Source: Roseivirga sp. 4D4
GTDB taxonomy: Bacteria > Bacteroidota > Bacteroidia > Cytophagales > Cyclobacteriaceae
DNA: 64,000 bases
Assembly (NCBI RefSeq): GCF_001747095.1
Contig: NZ_MDGP01000001.1
Location: forward strand, 1,657,001-1,721,000
Direction of reading: 5' to 3'
The translations under genes were made by a program, and so were the position numbers. Shown piece by piece: positions 7,937 through 17,790 of this stretch; position 1 is the first letter of the stretch; each line of letters opens with the position of its first letter. The notes under the pieces were generated by a model. The model saw only the letters and a program-made list of their open reading frames with translations, searched no databases and had not been told where the DNA came from.

Positions 7937-9187
7937 ATGAATAGAGAGTTACTCAAATATTGTCTGCAAAAGATCGAGGAAAAACTCGGTTGGGTCTCCA
8001 ATGACCTTTGGCAAAATCAAGACTTTGATTTACTCAGTAACCAGATCTTTGAAGAAACAGGAGTTAAGCTGAGCATCACCACCTTAAAGCGTGTGTGGGG
8101 CAAAGTGAATTACGCCAGCGAACCCAGTATCTCCACATTAAACACCCTAGCCAAGTTCATTGGTTATGAAAACTGGAGTGCCCTCAAAAACGGTCATCAA
8201 TTCACTCCTTCGCCAAAGAAGAGACAAAAAATGCGCCTGAGATTGAAACCCATTGCCCTATTCGGTGCATTAGTCTTGGTTACTATCGTTGTAGTCGGCA
8301 TCTCCCAACGCCCTAAAAAATTAGATTTATCGCAAGTCGCGTTTGGTGCAGAACCGGTTACTTTGGGCCTGCCAAACTCCGTGGTTTTTACCTATGATTT
8401 TGGAGATAATCAAGTTGAAACTGCCAGCATACAGCAGTCCTGGAACGCGAAGCTCACGTTTGATATAGACCCTGATAAAGAAGCCGCTACGGGAATCTAT
8501 TATTACCCAGGCTACTTCAAAGCGAAACTCCTGGCTAATAATCAAATTTTAAAGGAACAGGACTTGCATATCAGAACTGATGGGTGGATGGCAACCATCA
8601 ACCATGCTGATAAGCCCAGGTATTTGTATGATCATGAATTAGAAATGGATGAGACCATTCGGCTAAAAGATCATGTTTTGGAGGAGATTCATAATGACGA
8701 CCTCGAATCGGTAGACTTATTAACATTCCATTTCTTCGATGATTTTGAAGCGACACCAAGTAGCGAATTTGTCTTTGAAACTCGCTTCAGGAATACCTAT
8801 CAAAAGAGTAATGGCATTTGTCAACGCATTCAAGTACTCGTGCATGGGCAAGACGGTGTCTTTCTCACGCCCTTCTCAATTCCGGGTTGTACTAGTGACC
8901 TCTACTTGATTACTTCTGGAGAATCTCACTCAGGTAAGGAAAACGACCTGTCATCATTTGGTATCGAAGCATCGAAGTGGACTGATTTTCGCCTTGAAGT
9001 ATCAAACGGAAAAGCCAAGTATTTTATCAATGAAGAACAAACCTTAACCAAAGCATTTGAAACGGACCTCGGGGACATTGTTGGCTTCAAATTTCGATTT
9101 GAAGGAGCCGGAGAGCTCGACTTTGCCAGACTCTCAAATAGAGGGCAAACAGTCTTTTATGAAGACTTTAGAGACTCTGGGTTGTGA
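7937..9187 (+). CDS. Membrane-anchored HTH-like protein with extracytoplasmic LamG-like domain
   Basis: 416 residues. Residues 1-85 match a cytoplasmic N-terminal domain common in Cytophagales (ELLKYCLQKIEEKLGW ... LSITTLKRVWGKV ... LNTLAKFIGYENW), which looks like a helix-turn-helix. One membrane helix follows (about 105-123). The rest should be periplasmic: an Ig-like part, then a concanavalin/LamG-like part (WTDFRLEVSNGKAKYFINE). That last segment resembles the neighbour's WNHVKLVIDNEQAEIFIND, suggesting that sensor and secreted target share a ligand-binding fold. The likely role is a one-component transmembrane regulator of the divergent gene; this is inference. Ends at a terminator shared with the next gene. 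Confidence 0.75.
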   Translation: MNRELLKYCLQKIEEKLGWVSNDLWQNQDFDLLSNQIFEETGVKLSITTLKRVWGKVNYASEPSISTLNTLAKFIGYENWSALKNGHQFTPSPKKRQKMRLRLKPIALFGALVLVTIVVVGISQRPKKLDLSQVAFGAEPVTLGLPNSVVFTYDFGDNQVETASIQQSWNAKLTFDIDPDKEAATGIYYYPGYFKAKLLANNQILKEQDLHIRTDGWMATINHADKPRYLYDHELEMDETIRLKDHVLEEIHNDDLESVDLLTFHFFDDFEATPSSEFVFETRFRNTYQKSNGICQRIQVLVHGQDGVFLTPFSIPGCTSDLYLITSGESHSGKENDLSSFGIEASKWTDFRLEVSNGKAKYFINEEQTLTKAFETDLGDIVGFKFRFEGAGELDFARLSNRGQTVFYEDFRDSGL

Positions 9188-9220
9188 TATCCTTCTAGAC
9201 TCTATTAAGCATCCTATTAA

Positions 9221-9256
9221 ATAGACAAGGCCTTCCAAATGGAAGGCCTTGTCTAT
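9221..9256. terminator. Strong bidirectional terminator
   Basis: A perfect 16-bp stem (ATAGACAAGGCCTTCC and its complement) with an AAAT loop between convergent genes. It is the cleanest hairpin in the window. Confidence 0.9.
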
Positions 9257-9276
9257 TTCGATAATATTTGTCTTGT

Positions 9277-11844
9277 CTAATTCTTGTTAGACAGTCGGTT
9301 TTTGTTTTTCTCTGCTCCCATAAAGATTGCGTTGAAAATCATTCTGTAAGTCCCTCTTGATTGTCCTCTGAATTGTGGCCTAAAAGCAAATAACACTAAA
9401 TCACCTGAACCGCGCTCGGCATGCACCATGGCAGATGTGTTGGCTAAATGAGTCTCCTCTCCCAAAGCCCATCCACTCATTAGAATGTCTTCAGAGGCAT
9501 ATTTTGATACTTCCATTACTCCAGTGGCGTTTTCGTCAATTTTGAAAGCACGACTTTGGTTATAAGAAGCGGATACCTCTGACGGCATCCCAAGAGCCAA
9601 TCGGTTCTGATTATCAACATTCATCCGAACCAGTGAGCCCGGAATAAAGAAATCATTAGGCTTCAACCCGGCAGTCACGTTTTTCACAGGTAGCTTGAAT
9701 TGTTCAATGGCAAAGTCGCTTGCTTTGTCATAAAAAATGATGGTTCCACCCGCAGTCGCATAGGCATCTAAAGCCTCTACACCTTCCTTACCAATTCCTC
9801 CAACAAACTTCTCGGGCGCTCTTCTGGCAGAATTACCATTCATTATTCCGGCAGGTCGTTGATCAGGGAATAGAATGGCTGTATACTGACTTAAATTACC
9901 ACTCTGAATATCCTCGTTATGTAAGGTATCTAAATCAAATTCAAATTGCTCTAGCATCCATCTACTCCAACCTTCGTCCATATTCGCTTGCCACGACTTA
10001 TAGATACCAATCTTGACCTTTCTCAGTTCGTTAAAATTTGCCGAAGGTTTCCTCGAAACACCAGTAAAATCAAGACCAAGTTCTTCACTCAAGGCAGTCA
10101 CATTTGCAGCCAAACCTCGTCTCGATCTGATCAAGAATGAACCTGCCTCAATACCATCCTGTGCATCAGTAAATTGGCTCACTGTATACCCAGCTTTCTG
10201 TAACCTGTTTACAGCAGTTGCACTTTGATTGTCCTTATTGGACAAAACATAACCGTAACGCCCATTTCCCGCTACAACACCCTTATCAAAGCCCAACTTG
10301 TCCTCGATCGGCTGAACATTAGCAGTGAATTCCTTTTCTATCCTGTCTACATCTACACCCATTTGAATTGGCAAAGTCCAACCTGCCAGGTCGTATGGAG
10401 GTTGTGGTGGTCCACCAGGATATAAGAATTGATCAGGGTAATCTTGAACTTCCATTAAATCTGCCAAGAATGGTCTGAATGACTGAGCTCCATAAAAAAT
10501 GATGGAACCAGCCTCGTAATCTTTACCATTCACAGTGAAAGCTTCGGTAGCTCTATGTGCCTTTAAACCACCTTGCATTAAAACATTAGTCAGGTTAATC
10601 GCTTCTGAAGCATTATACTGTGCTTTAGGTATCACATAAGCAAAGGCACCTTTACCATTGGCATTGGTAATAGCATCTCTACCCATGTTATAGATATTGT
10701 AAAGGAATTCATCCTTCTTATCGGCAGCTAAATCAAGGATTGCCATTGATGCCGTAATCATGTATTCAACAGCGTCTCTAAATTTCACTTCACCCCCTTC
10801 GAATGGATAAGGATAAAATATCTCTGAACCGTCCGCAGGCAAACCGCGGATGTTCTCAGGTTTCCTTTCCGGGTCATAATTCGTTGGGGTTGGTGTAGGC
10901 TGGGCCACCTCTGTGAGAATACCAATCTGATTGTGGTAATAAGGAGCTGTTCTCATCCCTCCGTTCCAGAACATACTAAAACCTACGTTGGCAATTACAC
11001 CAGGCTTTTTCTCCATGGCAAAACGTTGCGCCATAGCCGTGCCGACAAGGTTTACAGAAGTTGTAATCCCCGGATGAATTTGCGGATTAACAGGGCTACG
11101 GAACGGTGGTAAAAAGATCATTGCCCATCTTGGAGCTGTTTGGTGGTGGTTATGTATAATCTGAGGATACCATTCATTATATAAAATATTGGTTATCACC
11201 TTTGTCTCCTGCATGTTATTCATGAACCAATCGCGGTTATTATCATGGCCAACATACTTTTGATACAAGACGGGTGGACCAGAACTCTCATAAGGGGTTC
11301 CTAAGGTTTTCCTATACCAATCAACTACAATATCAACACCATCAGGATTGATAACCGGCACCACTAAAGTGATCACCTCATCTCTGATCTTCTTCATTTC
11401 ATCAGACTCTTCTGAAGCAATCTTCCACATCAACTCTGATGTCATCTGTGCATGTGCTCTTTCAGTAGCGTGCATTCCACCATCAAACCAAACGATCGCC
11501 TTTCCTTCTTTGGAAAGCCTTCTTGCCTCATCTTCGGTGATTTCGGCCCTAGCCAACTTTTCAGAAATCTCTTTCCAACGATCCAACTGCTTCATGTTTT
11601 CTTCATTGGAAATAAAGACCAGTTTAATCGGTCGCCCCATAGACGACTTACCAATTTCTATCATTTGAACACGATCGGTCGAGGCTGCCAGCTTATCATA
11701 GTATTCAAGCATTTGATCGTAGTCAGCCAATTTGTAATCAGCACCTACCTCGTGACCGAAAGTTTCTCTAGGATGTGGAATCTGCCCAAAAGCAGGTAAA
11801 AGGGAAAAAAAGAATAAAAATGCAAAAGTGAAAAAACGTTTCAT
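9277..11844 (-). CDS. Secreted M14-family zinc carboxypeptidase
   Basis: 855 residues with a signal peptide (KRFFTFAFLFFFSLLPAFG). The M14 zinc site begins with GMHATERAHA (His125 and Glu128 of the HxxE motif); the third ligand should be in the NHHQ segment near residue 230, and the likely catalytic Glu in GILTEVAQ near 300. After the peptidase domain come roughly 450 residues including a class-I glutamine-amidotransferase-like fold (RKVKIGIYKSW ... GGTIIFYDKASDF), a layout common to large Bacteroidota M14 proteins. It should trim C-terminal residues from peptides outside the cytoplasm. A second M14 protein with the same overall plan lies at 34502-37057. Monocistronic. Confidence 0.9.
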   Translation of the reverse strand: MKRFFTFAFLFFFSLLPAFGQIPHPRETFGHEVGADYKLADYDQMLEYYDKLAASTDRVQMIEIGKSSMGRPIKLVFISNEENMKQLDRWKEISEKLARAEITEDEARRLSKEGKAIVWFDGGMHATERAHAQMTSELMWKIASEESDEMKKIRDEVITLVVPVINPDGVDIVVDWYRKTLGTPYESSGPPVLYQKYVGHDNNRDWFMNNMQETKVITNILYNEWYPQIIHNHHQTAPRWAMIFLPPFRSPVNPQIHPGITTSVNLVGTAMAQRFAMEKKPGVIANVGFSMFWNGGMRTAPYYHNQIGILTEVAQPTPTPTNYDPERKPENIRGLPADGSEIFYPYPFEGGEVKFRDAVEYMITASMAILDLAADKKDEFLYNIYNMGRDAITNANGKGAFAYVIPKAQYNASEAINLTNVLMQGGLKAHRATEAFTVNGKDYEAGSIIFYGAQSFRPFLADLMEVQDYPDQFLYPGGPPQPPYDLAGWTLPIQMGVDVDRIEKEFTANVQPIEDKLGFDKGVVAGNGRYGYVLSNKDNQSATAVNRLQKAGYTVSQFTDAQDGIEAGSFLIRSRRGLAANVTALSEELGLDFTGVSRKPSANFNELRKVKIGIYKSWQANMDEGWSRWMLEQFEFDLDTLHNEDIQSGNLSQYTAILFPDQRPAGIMNGNSARRAPEKFVGGIGKEGVEALDAYATAGGTIIFYDKASDFAIEQFKLPVKNVTAGLKPNDFFIPGSLVRMNVDNQNRLALGMPSEVSASYNQSRAFKIDENATGVMEVSKYASEDILMSGWALGEETHLANTSAMVHAERGSGDLVLFAFRPQFRGQSRGTYRMIFNAIFMGAEKNKNRLSNKN

Positions 11845-12157
11845 AGACTAAAGTTGAAACGAAAGATAACTAATAATTGAATTTACAGAGATTGACTTTT
11901 GACAGGTGGTTGAATAGAACAGATCAAGGCTTCACACCTTAAGACATTACTAAAAGTAAAAGAGGTTATATGATTGGTTATGGAGTTAACCAAATTCCTT
12001 GGCCCAACTTTCAAGACAGGATTTCACCTAGTCAAAACTGGTATACTTTCAACTCCTTCACGAAGATTTTTAAAACAAAAACGTTATTGATAATATTATA
12101 ATCTATAAATTCATAATAAACACATTTAAAATTGCACACTATAAAACAAATAATCAC
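11845..12157. other. Intergenic gap, AT-rich, no feature recognised
   Basis: 313 bases between divergent genes. The last 100 bases before 12158 are very AT-rich and probably hold the promoter of the crystallin-like lipoprotein. I see no hairpin, repeat or open frame with support. Confidence 0.5.
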
Positions 12158-13081
12158 ATGAAAAAATTAAGAATCAATCTAATCCTACTATTAACACTTG
12201 TAATAATATCATGCGGAGAGAATATCGAAACAGAAGTTAGTACACCCGGTGAAGAGCATTCTGTAATAATAGATGATGTAACCTACACATACAGCTTGAG
12301 TAAAGATCCTAATACTGGCGACATGTCTGTTATCACAGGTCCAAACTCAGATCAAATTAAAAATTTCTTTAACGGAGATAGCCCAATTCATGAATGGAAT
12401 AACTTGAGCAATGGTGAAGTGAAGTATTATTCAAGCACTGACTTAATGATGCAATCAATGGAAGCCGAAAGGAATGCTAATTCTTCCGGCATTCGGTCAC
12501 AAGCATTAATTGAAGAAGATTTAGGCAATGAAATTGATAGCCCAGTGCTTGATAACCCTGATGATGGAGATCCAACTGGTGGTGGCAGCACAGGAGGTTC
12601 TGGTGGATCTGGCAACACTGGTGGTTCTGGCGGTGGTAGTACTACTACATCTGGGTTTGGCCAATGCCCTCAGTCTCCAACAGCGCCTATGGTACAGTTA
12701 GCAGAACATGCTGATGGTCAAGGCAGACGTGTTGACATGTACCATAACTTTCCAAGCGCACTGAACGGACAAGTTGGCAACTTTTTATCATTCCCATATA
12801 CTACAGGAAATCTTAACCCTTCAGGACCAGTTAATTTCAATGATATATTGAGCTCAATAAAAATCTGTAGGGGTTCAGCTGCATGGGTCGATTTCTATAT
12901 TTATGAGCATGCCGGATACGGTGGTCACAGCAAAGTATTCACTCTTAATAACAACAATGGCCTGTTTGAAGCTACGCTAAATAACCTTAAAAACTTCCAG
13001 AGAGGTGATGGTGTTTTGGGGCTATGGGCGAAAGACTGGAATGACGTAGTTTCTTCTGCAAAAATAATTGTTTACAATTAG
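12158..13081 (+). CDS. Lipoprotein with beta/gamma-crystallin-like calcium-binding domain
   Basis: 307 residues. Signal peptide with lipobox (LVIISCG, Cys20) predicts a lipid-anchored surface protein. A low-complexity Gly/Ser/Thr linker (about residues 138-166) separates an N-terminal region from a C-terminal domain (about 172-307). The latter has two copies of the beta/gamma-crystallin calcium motif (N/D)(N/D)xx(S/T)S: NDILSS near 227 and NDVVSS near 294, with the typical YEHAGYGG strand turn between them. Such domains bind Ca2+ in microbial crystallins. This suggests calcium-stabilised adhesion or stress tolerance at the cell surface, inferred only. It stands alone between intergenic gaps. 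Confidence 0.8.
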   Translation: MKKLRINLILLLTLVIISCGENIETEVSTPGEEHSVIIDDVTYTYSLSKDPNTGDMSVITGPNSDQIKNFFNGDSPIHEWNNLSNGEVKYYSSTDLMMQSMEAERNANSSGIRSQALIEEDLGNEIDSPVLDNPDDGDPTGGGSTGGSGGSGNTGGSGGGSTTTSGFGQCPQSPTAPMVQLAEHADGQGRRVDMYHNFPSALNGQVGNFLSFPYTTGNLNPSGPVNFNDILSSIKICRGSAAWVDFYIYEHAGYGGHSKVFTLNNNNGLFEATLNNLKNFQRGDGVLGLWAKDWNDVVSSAKIIVYN

Positions 13082-13095
13082 ATCATATACTTCTT

Positions 13096-13129
13096 CACAC
13101 CGGTTGCCAGCAATCTGGCAACTGGTGTG
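13096..13129. terminator. Hairpin after the crystallin-like gene
   Basis: A 15-bp stem with one G-T pair (CACACCGGTTGCCAG / CTGGCAACTGGTGTG, loop CAAT). No T run follows on the plus strand, so it is either a weak terminator or an mRNA 3'-end stabiliser. Confidence 0.5.
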
Positions 13130-13395
13130 AAAATTACCCTCCAAAAAAACATGCTTGACTCAAAAGCATACTGTAAGTGAGTGAGTGAGTGAGTGACTAT
13201 AAACGTTTTCTCAAAAAGTCAAATCAGGCACACTTACTTAGCCATTCTTGATTTTATTCTTAGCAAATCTTAAGCCTTCAACGACTGTTTTTATACAGTC
13301 TGATTAATGTTAAAACAAACGGGTAATTTTGGTCGCTTTTCTTTACTTTAGTTCACTAATTCAGGCCCAAAATCAACAAATCTAGCTAAGTACTT
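13130..13395. repeat. Gap with a GTGA microsatellite upstream of dnaE
   Basis: Five perfect GTGA units (13177-13196). The rest of the gap is AT-rich; TACTTTAG at 13344-13351 is one base off a -7 box for the polymerase gene. Nothing else is recognised. Confidence 0.6.
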
Positions 13396-16300
13396 ATGTA
13401 TCTGATATTTGATACTGAAACCACCGGTTTACCCCAGAATTACAATGCCCCACTTACTGATTTTGACAATTGGCCCAGACTCGTCCAATTAGCTTGGCAA
13501 CTCCATGAACCTAACGGCAAACTAGTTGCTGCGCAGAACCTGATTGTTAAGCCAGATGGTTTTACCATACCCTATAACTCTGCTCAGATCCATGGTATCA
13601 CTACCGAACGCGCACTAGCCGAAGGTCAAGACCTTAAAGAAGTACTGGCCATCTTCAAAGAAGACATTGCTAAAGCCACACTGGGTATAGGTCATAACAT
13701 TGAGTTTGACTACAACATTGTCGGCTCCGAATACTTACGAGCCGAACTCGAAAATGAACTAGAAGGCCTTGAGCCATTGGACACCAAGCTGGTTTCCACA
13801 GACTTTTGTGCCATACCTGGGGGTCGTGGCGGCCAGTTCAAATGGCCCACCTTAACAGAGCTTCATACGAAACTTTTTGGTGTTCCTTTTGCCGATGCAC
13901 ACGATGCAGCTTATGACGTAGATGCCACAGCCAGATGTTTCTTTGGCCTGATCAAAGAAAGTGTTGTTCCTCATGATTCATCATTAAAACTGAACGAAGT
14001 AGTTTACGAAGCCCCAGAACTAGATGCAGCCAACTTTGCACAAGGACAGGGCGACAGCACTGACACAGGCCAATCTAAGGTAGATACTGAAGCACTTTCT
14101 GCTTTGGAGGACATCCCCTTCTCCCACCTACACGTTCATTCTCAGTTCTCTATTCTTCAAGCTGTATCGGAGATTAACGGCATTGTAAATACTGCCAAAG
14201 AACTAGGCATGCCTGCGGTTGCGCTCACCGATCATGGCAATATGATGGGGGCATTCCAGTTTGTAAGTGCTGCCCTAGCCAACGACATCAAACCCATTGT
14301 TGGCTGTGAATTCAATATCTGTGCAGATAGAAGCAATAAGAAAGTTCAAGACAATGGCTTTCAAACCGTGATTCTGGCGAAGAACAAAAACGGATATCAT
14401 AACCTTGTCAAACTGTCTTCCATTGCCTTTACAGAGGGATTCTACTATGTACCTCGGATTGATAAAAACGATCTTGTAAAGTATAAGGAAGACCTAATTG
14501 TAACCACAGGTGGACTTTGGGGTGAAGTGCCTTACAAGCTCTTGAATGTTGGTGAAACGCAAGCTGAAGAAGCCTTCGTGTGGTGGAAAGAACAATTTGG
14601 CGATGACTTCTATGCCGAAATCAATCGGCATGGCATTCCAGAAGAAGAACACGTCAACAAGATCACACTTCAGTATTGTGAGAAATATGGTGTTAAGCCG
14701 ATCGCGGCCAACAATACCTACTATACTCGAAAAGAACAGTCTGAAGCACATGATGTACTCTTATGCGTAAAAGATGCCGAGTCTGTCAGCAAACCCAAAA
14801 AGTATATCGGCAAACGCGGTAGAGAATTCAGGTATGGATTCCCCAATGATGAATTCTACATGAAGTCATCCGAGGAGATGAAAAAGCTCTTCTCAGATAT
14901 TCCGGAGGCCATTGCCAACACCAATGAAATTGTTGAGAAGGTGGAACCTTACAAGCTCGCTAGAGAGGTTTTACTTCCTAAATACGAAATTCCCGAGGAG
15001 TTCATTCATGCCGAAGATGATGAGGACGGTGGTAAACGAGGTGAAAACGCTTATTTGAGGCACCTTACCTATGAAGGTGCTAAAAGACGCTATGGTGAAA
15101 TCACAGATGAGATTCGCGAACGCCTCGATTTTGAACTGGCAACCATTGAGAACACTGGTTACCCAGGCTACTTCCTCATTGTACAGGACTTTACGAACAA
15201 GGCTACGGAGATGGGTGTTTCTGTCGGGCCCGGTCGTGGGTCTGCTGCAGGATCGGTAGTCGCTTACTGTATTAATATCACCAATGTAGATCCTATCAAA
15301 TACGATCTCCTATTTGAGCGTTTCTTGAATCCCGATAGGATATCACTTCCCGATATTGATATCGACTTTGATGATGAAGGTCGTCAGAAGGTCATCGACT
15401 ATGTGATCGAGAAATACGGAAAGAATCAGGTAGCCCAGATCATTACCTATGGTACCATGGCGGCCAAGTCTTCGATCAGAGATACAGCAAGGGTGATGGA
15501 ACTTCCCCTTCCCGATGCCGATCGTGTTGCGAAGCTAGTGCCCGACATCAAGCTTGCGAAGCTATTTTCACTCAGCGATCAGGAACTAAAAGCCAAGATT
15601 AGGTCCGAGCAAATTCCATTGGCTAATGAGTTGAAGAACATTGCCAAAGGCAGTACGGCTGAAGGAAGAGTAGTCAATCAGGCACGCGTATTAGAAGGCT
15701 CTGTGCGTAACACAGGAATCCATGCCTGTGGGGTGATCATCACGCCTGATGACATTACCAACTTTGCTCCTGTCGCCACAGCTAAGGACTCAGACATGTG
15801 GTGTACACAGTTTGATAATGCTGTAGTTGAGAGCGCGGGACTGCTCAAAATGGACTTCCTTGGTCTAAAAACGCTAACCTTGATCAAAGATGCGGTCAAG
15901 AATGTAAAGGAAAAACATGATGTCGATCTTGTTCCTGATGACTTTCCATTAGATGACAAGAAAACTTATGAGTTATTCCAACGCGGTGAGACGGTAGGTA
16001 TCTTCCAATATGAATCTGCTGGTATGCAGAAGTATATGAAGGAACTCAAACCCACTGAGTTTGCCGACCTCATTGCCATGAATGCCTTATACCGTCCTGG
16101 GCCTTTGGAATACATTCCATCCTTTATCCGAAGAAAACATGGTGATGAACCGATCACCTATGACTTGGACGATATGGAGGAATACCTGGCAGAAACCTAC
16201 GGTATCACCGTCTACCAAGAGCAAGTGATGTTGCTTTCGCAAAAATTAGCTGACTTCACCAAAGGCGAAGCGGACGTCTTGCGTAAGGCCATGGGTAAAA

Positions 16301-17688
16301 AGCAACGTCAGGTACTGGACAAGATGAAACCCAAGTTTGTCGACCAGGCAAAAGCCAAAGGCCATGCCGAAGACAAGCTCGAAAAAATTTGGCGCGACTG
16401 GGAAGCTTTTGCATCCTATGCTTTTAACAAGTCGCACTCTACCTGCTACGCTTACATCGCATTTCAGACGGCTTACCTGAAGGCCCATTACCCTGCTGAG
16501 TACATGGCCTCAGTACTGAGTAATAATATGAACGACATTAAGCAGGTGACTTTCTTTATGGAAGAGTGCCAGCGCATGGGCGTTCCGGTGTTGGGACCAG
16601 ATGTTAATGAGTCTAACTACAAGTTTACGGTAAATGCCAAAGGTGAAATCCGCTTTGGTATGGGAGCCGTTAAAGGTGCAGGAGAAGCCGCCATCGAAGA
16701 AATCATTCGCGAACGCAAGGAAAACGGGCCTTATCCAAACGTCTTTGAATTCGCTGAGCGCATTAACCTTAGAACTGTCAATAAGAGAAACTTTGAATCG
16801 CTTGCTCAAGCGGGTGGATTCGATTGTTTCGAACAATATCACCGCAAGCAATACCTCTGGGCCCCAGAGGGAGAGCAAACCCTAATAGAAAAGGTGATCC
16901 GTTATGCGAATGCCAAACAGGCAGAGAAAGATGCTGCGCAGGTATCCCTCTTTGGAGGTGATAGTAATGTGGCTACTCCGCTACCAAGCGTAGCGGATAT
17001 GGAACCTTTCAGTCAGATGGAAAAACTCAAGAGGGAGAAGGAAATCGTGGGTTTCTATATTTCTGGGCATCCATTAGATCAATTCGAGATTGAACTCGAG
17101 AGTTTCTGTAAGCCGATCAATGACATCAACAAGTTTCCTAACCAAGAAATCTCAATTGGAGGCATTGTCAATGGTATACGCAATGGCCAAACGAAAAATG
17201 GTAAACCTTACGGTGTCGTCAGTGTAGAAGACTACAATGGTTCTGTAGAACTCTTTTTGATGGGAGAAAAGTATATCAACCATGCCCAATACTTGAGGCC
17301 TGGCGAGTTCCTGTTTATCACGGGGCGCGTAGAGATCAACTGGCGTAAGCAAAAGGAGATCAGGGAAAACCCAAGCATCAACCCAACACCAGAAGATTGG
17401 GAGTTGCAAACATTCGCGGTTTCACTTTTGAGTGAACTAAGAGAAAAACGTGGAAAAGGGATCCATATCAAACTCGATGCTAAAATGGTCGATCAGGAAT
17501 TGATTGAAAACATCATGAAGCTGACAGATGAGCATCAAGGATCTACAGACCTAAAGGTGGAGCTGGTCGATCGGTCCGAAAACCTTACTGTTGAGTTATT
17601 TGCACGAAAAATGAAGATTGACCCAAACAATGAACTGATCAAAGGGTTGAAGCAATGTACCGATGGTGCGCATTTGATAACAGCCTAA
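13396..17688 (+). CDS. dnaE: DNA polymerase III alpha subunit with fused N-terminal 3'-5' exonuclease
   Basis: 1430 residues, about 270 longer than E. coli DnaE. Residues 1-190 form a DnaQ-like DEDDh proofreading domain: FDTETTG (Asp6, Glu8), HNIEFDYN, and HDAAYDVDAT with the late His/Asp. A linker of about 50 residues leads to the PHP domain (HLHVHSQFS near 244, LTDHGNMMGAF), then the palm with the catalytic aspartates in PDIDIDFDDEGR (near 652), fingers with GRGSAAGSVVAY, and a C-terminal OB fold (ISIGGIVNG near 1253). It is the chromosomal replicative polymerase, and fusion would place proofreading in cis. The start MYLIFDTETTG leaves no room for a longer N-terminus. Terminated at 17704-17729. 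Confidence 0.96.
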   Translation: MYLIFDTETTGLPQNYNAPLTDFDNWPRLVQLAWQLHEPNGKLVAAQNLIVKPDGFTIPYNSAQIHGITTERALAEGQDLKEVLAIFKEDIAKATLGIGHNIEFDYNIVGSEYLRAELENELEGLEPLDTKLVSTDFCAIPGGRGGQFKWPTLTELHTKLFGVPFADAHDAAYDVDATARCFFGLIKESVVPHDSSLKLNEVVYEAPELDAANFAQGQGDSTDTGQSKVDTEALSALEDIPFSHLHVHSQFSILQAVSEINGIVNTAKELGMPAVALTDHGNMMGAFQFVSAALANDIKPIVGCEFNICADRSNKKVQDNGFQTVILAKNKNGYHNLVKLSSIAFTEGFYYVPRIDKNDLVKYKEDLIVTTGGLWGEVPYKLLNVGETQAEEAFVWWKEQFGDDFYAEINRHGIPEEEHVNKITLQYCEKYGVKPIAANNTYYTRKEQSEAHDVLLCVKDAESVSKPKKYIGKRGREFRYGFPNDEFYMKSSEEMKKLFSDIPEAIANTNEIVEKVEPYKLAREVLLPKYEIPEEFIHAEDDEDGGKRGENAYLRHLTYEGAKRRYGEITDEIRERLDFELATIENTGYPGYFLIVQDFTNKATEMGVSVGPGRGSAAGSVVAYCINITNVDPIKYDLLFERFLNPDRISLPDIDIDFDDEGRQKVIDYVIEKYGKNQVAQIITYGTMAAKSSIRDTARVMELPLPDADRVAKLVPDIKLAKLFSLSDQELKAKIRSEQIPLANELKNIAKGSTAEGRVVNQARVLEGSVRNTGIHACGVIITPDDITNFAPVATAKDSDMWCTQFDNAVVESAGLLKMDFLGLKTLTLIKDAVKNVKEKHDVDLVPDDFPLDDKKTYELFQRGETVGIFQYESAGMQKYMKELKPTEFADLIAMNALYRPGPLEYIPSFIRRKHGDEPITYDLDDMEEYLAETYGITVYQEQVMLLSQKLADFTKGEADVLRKAMGKKQRQVLDKMKPKFVDQAKAKGHAEDKLEKIWRDWEAFASYAFNKSHSTCYAYIAFQTAYLKAHYPAEYMASVLSNNMNDIKQVTFFMEECQRMGVPVLGPDVNESNYKFTVNAKGEIRFGMGAVKGAGEAAIEEIIRERKENGPYPNVFEFAERINLRTVNKRNFESLAQAGGFDCFEQYHRKQYLWAPEGEQTLIEKVIRYANAKQAEKDAAQVSLFGGDSNVATPLPSVADMEPFSQMEKLKREKEIVGFYISGHPLDQFEIELESFCKPINDINKFPNQEISIGGIVNGIRNGQTKNGKPYGVVSVEDYNGSVELFLMGEKYINHAQYLRPGEFLFITGRVEINWRKQKEIRENPSINPTPEDWELQTFAVSLLSELREKRGKGIHIKLDAKMVDQELIENIMKLTDEHQGSTDLKVELVDRSENLTVELFARKMKIDPNNELIKGLKQCTDGAHLITA

Positions 17689-17703
17689 ATCAGAATGTAA
17701 TTT

Positions 17704-17729
17704 GTTCCGACATTCGTTCGGAACTTTTT
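17704..17729 (+). terminator. dnaE: Terminator of dnaE
   Basis: Stem GTTCCGA / TCGGAAC, loop CATTCGT, followed by five T. Confidence 0.8.
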
Positions 17730-17732
17730 AAT

Positions 17733-17740
17733 TACTTTTG
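17733..17740 (+). promoter_or_regulatory. trxA: Probable -7 box of trxA
   Basis: TACTTTTG fits TAnnTTTG and directly follows the dnaE terminator, giving trxA its own promoter with a 5' UTR of roughly 45 bases. Confidence 0.5.
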
Positions 17741-17790
17741 ATGTCATTGCAGTGAATTAGAATAAAAACAAAGCATAAATAATAGAAATA

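Noticed and set aside
16510..16878. Minus-strand ORFs within dnaE
   Set aside because: Shadow frames of a strongly conserved coding gene, with no independent signal.
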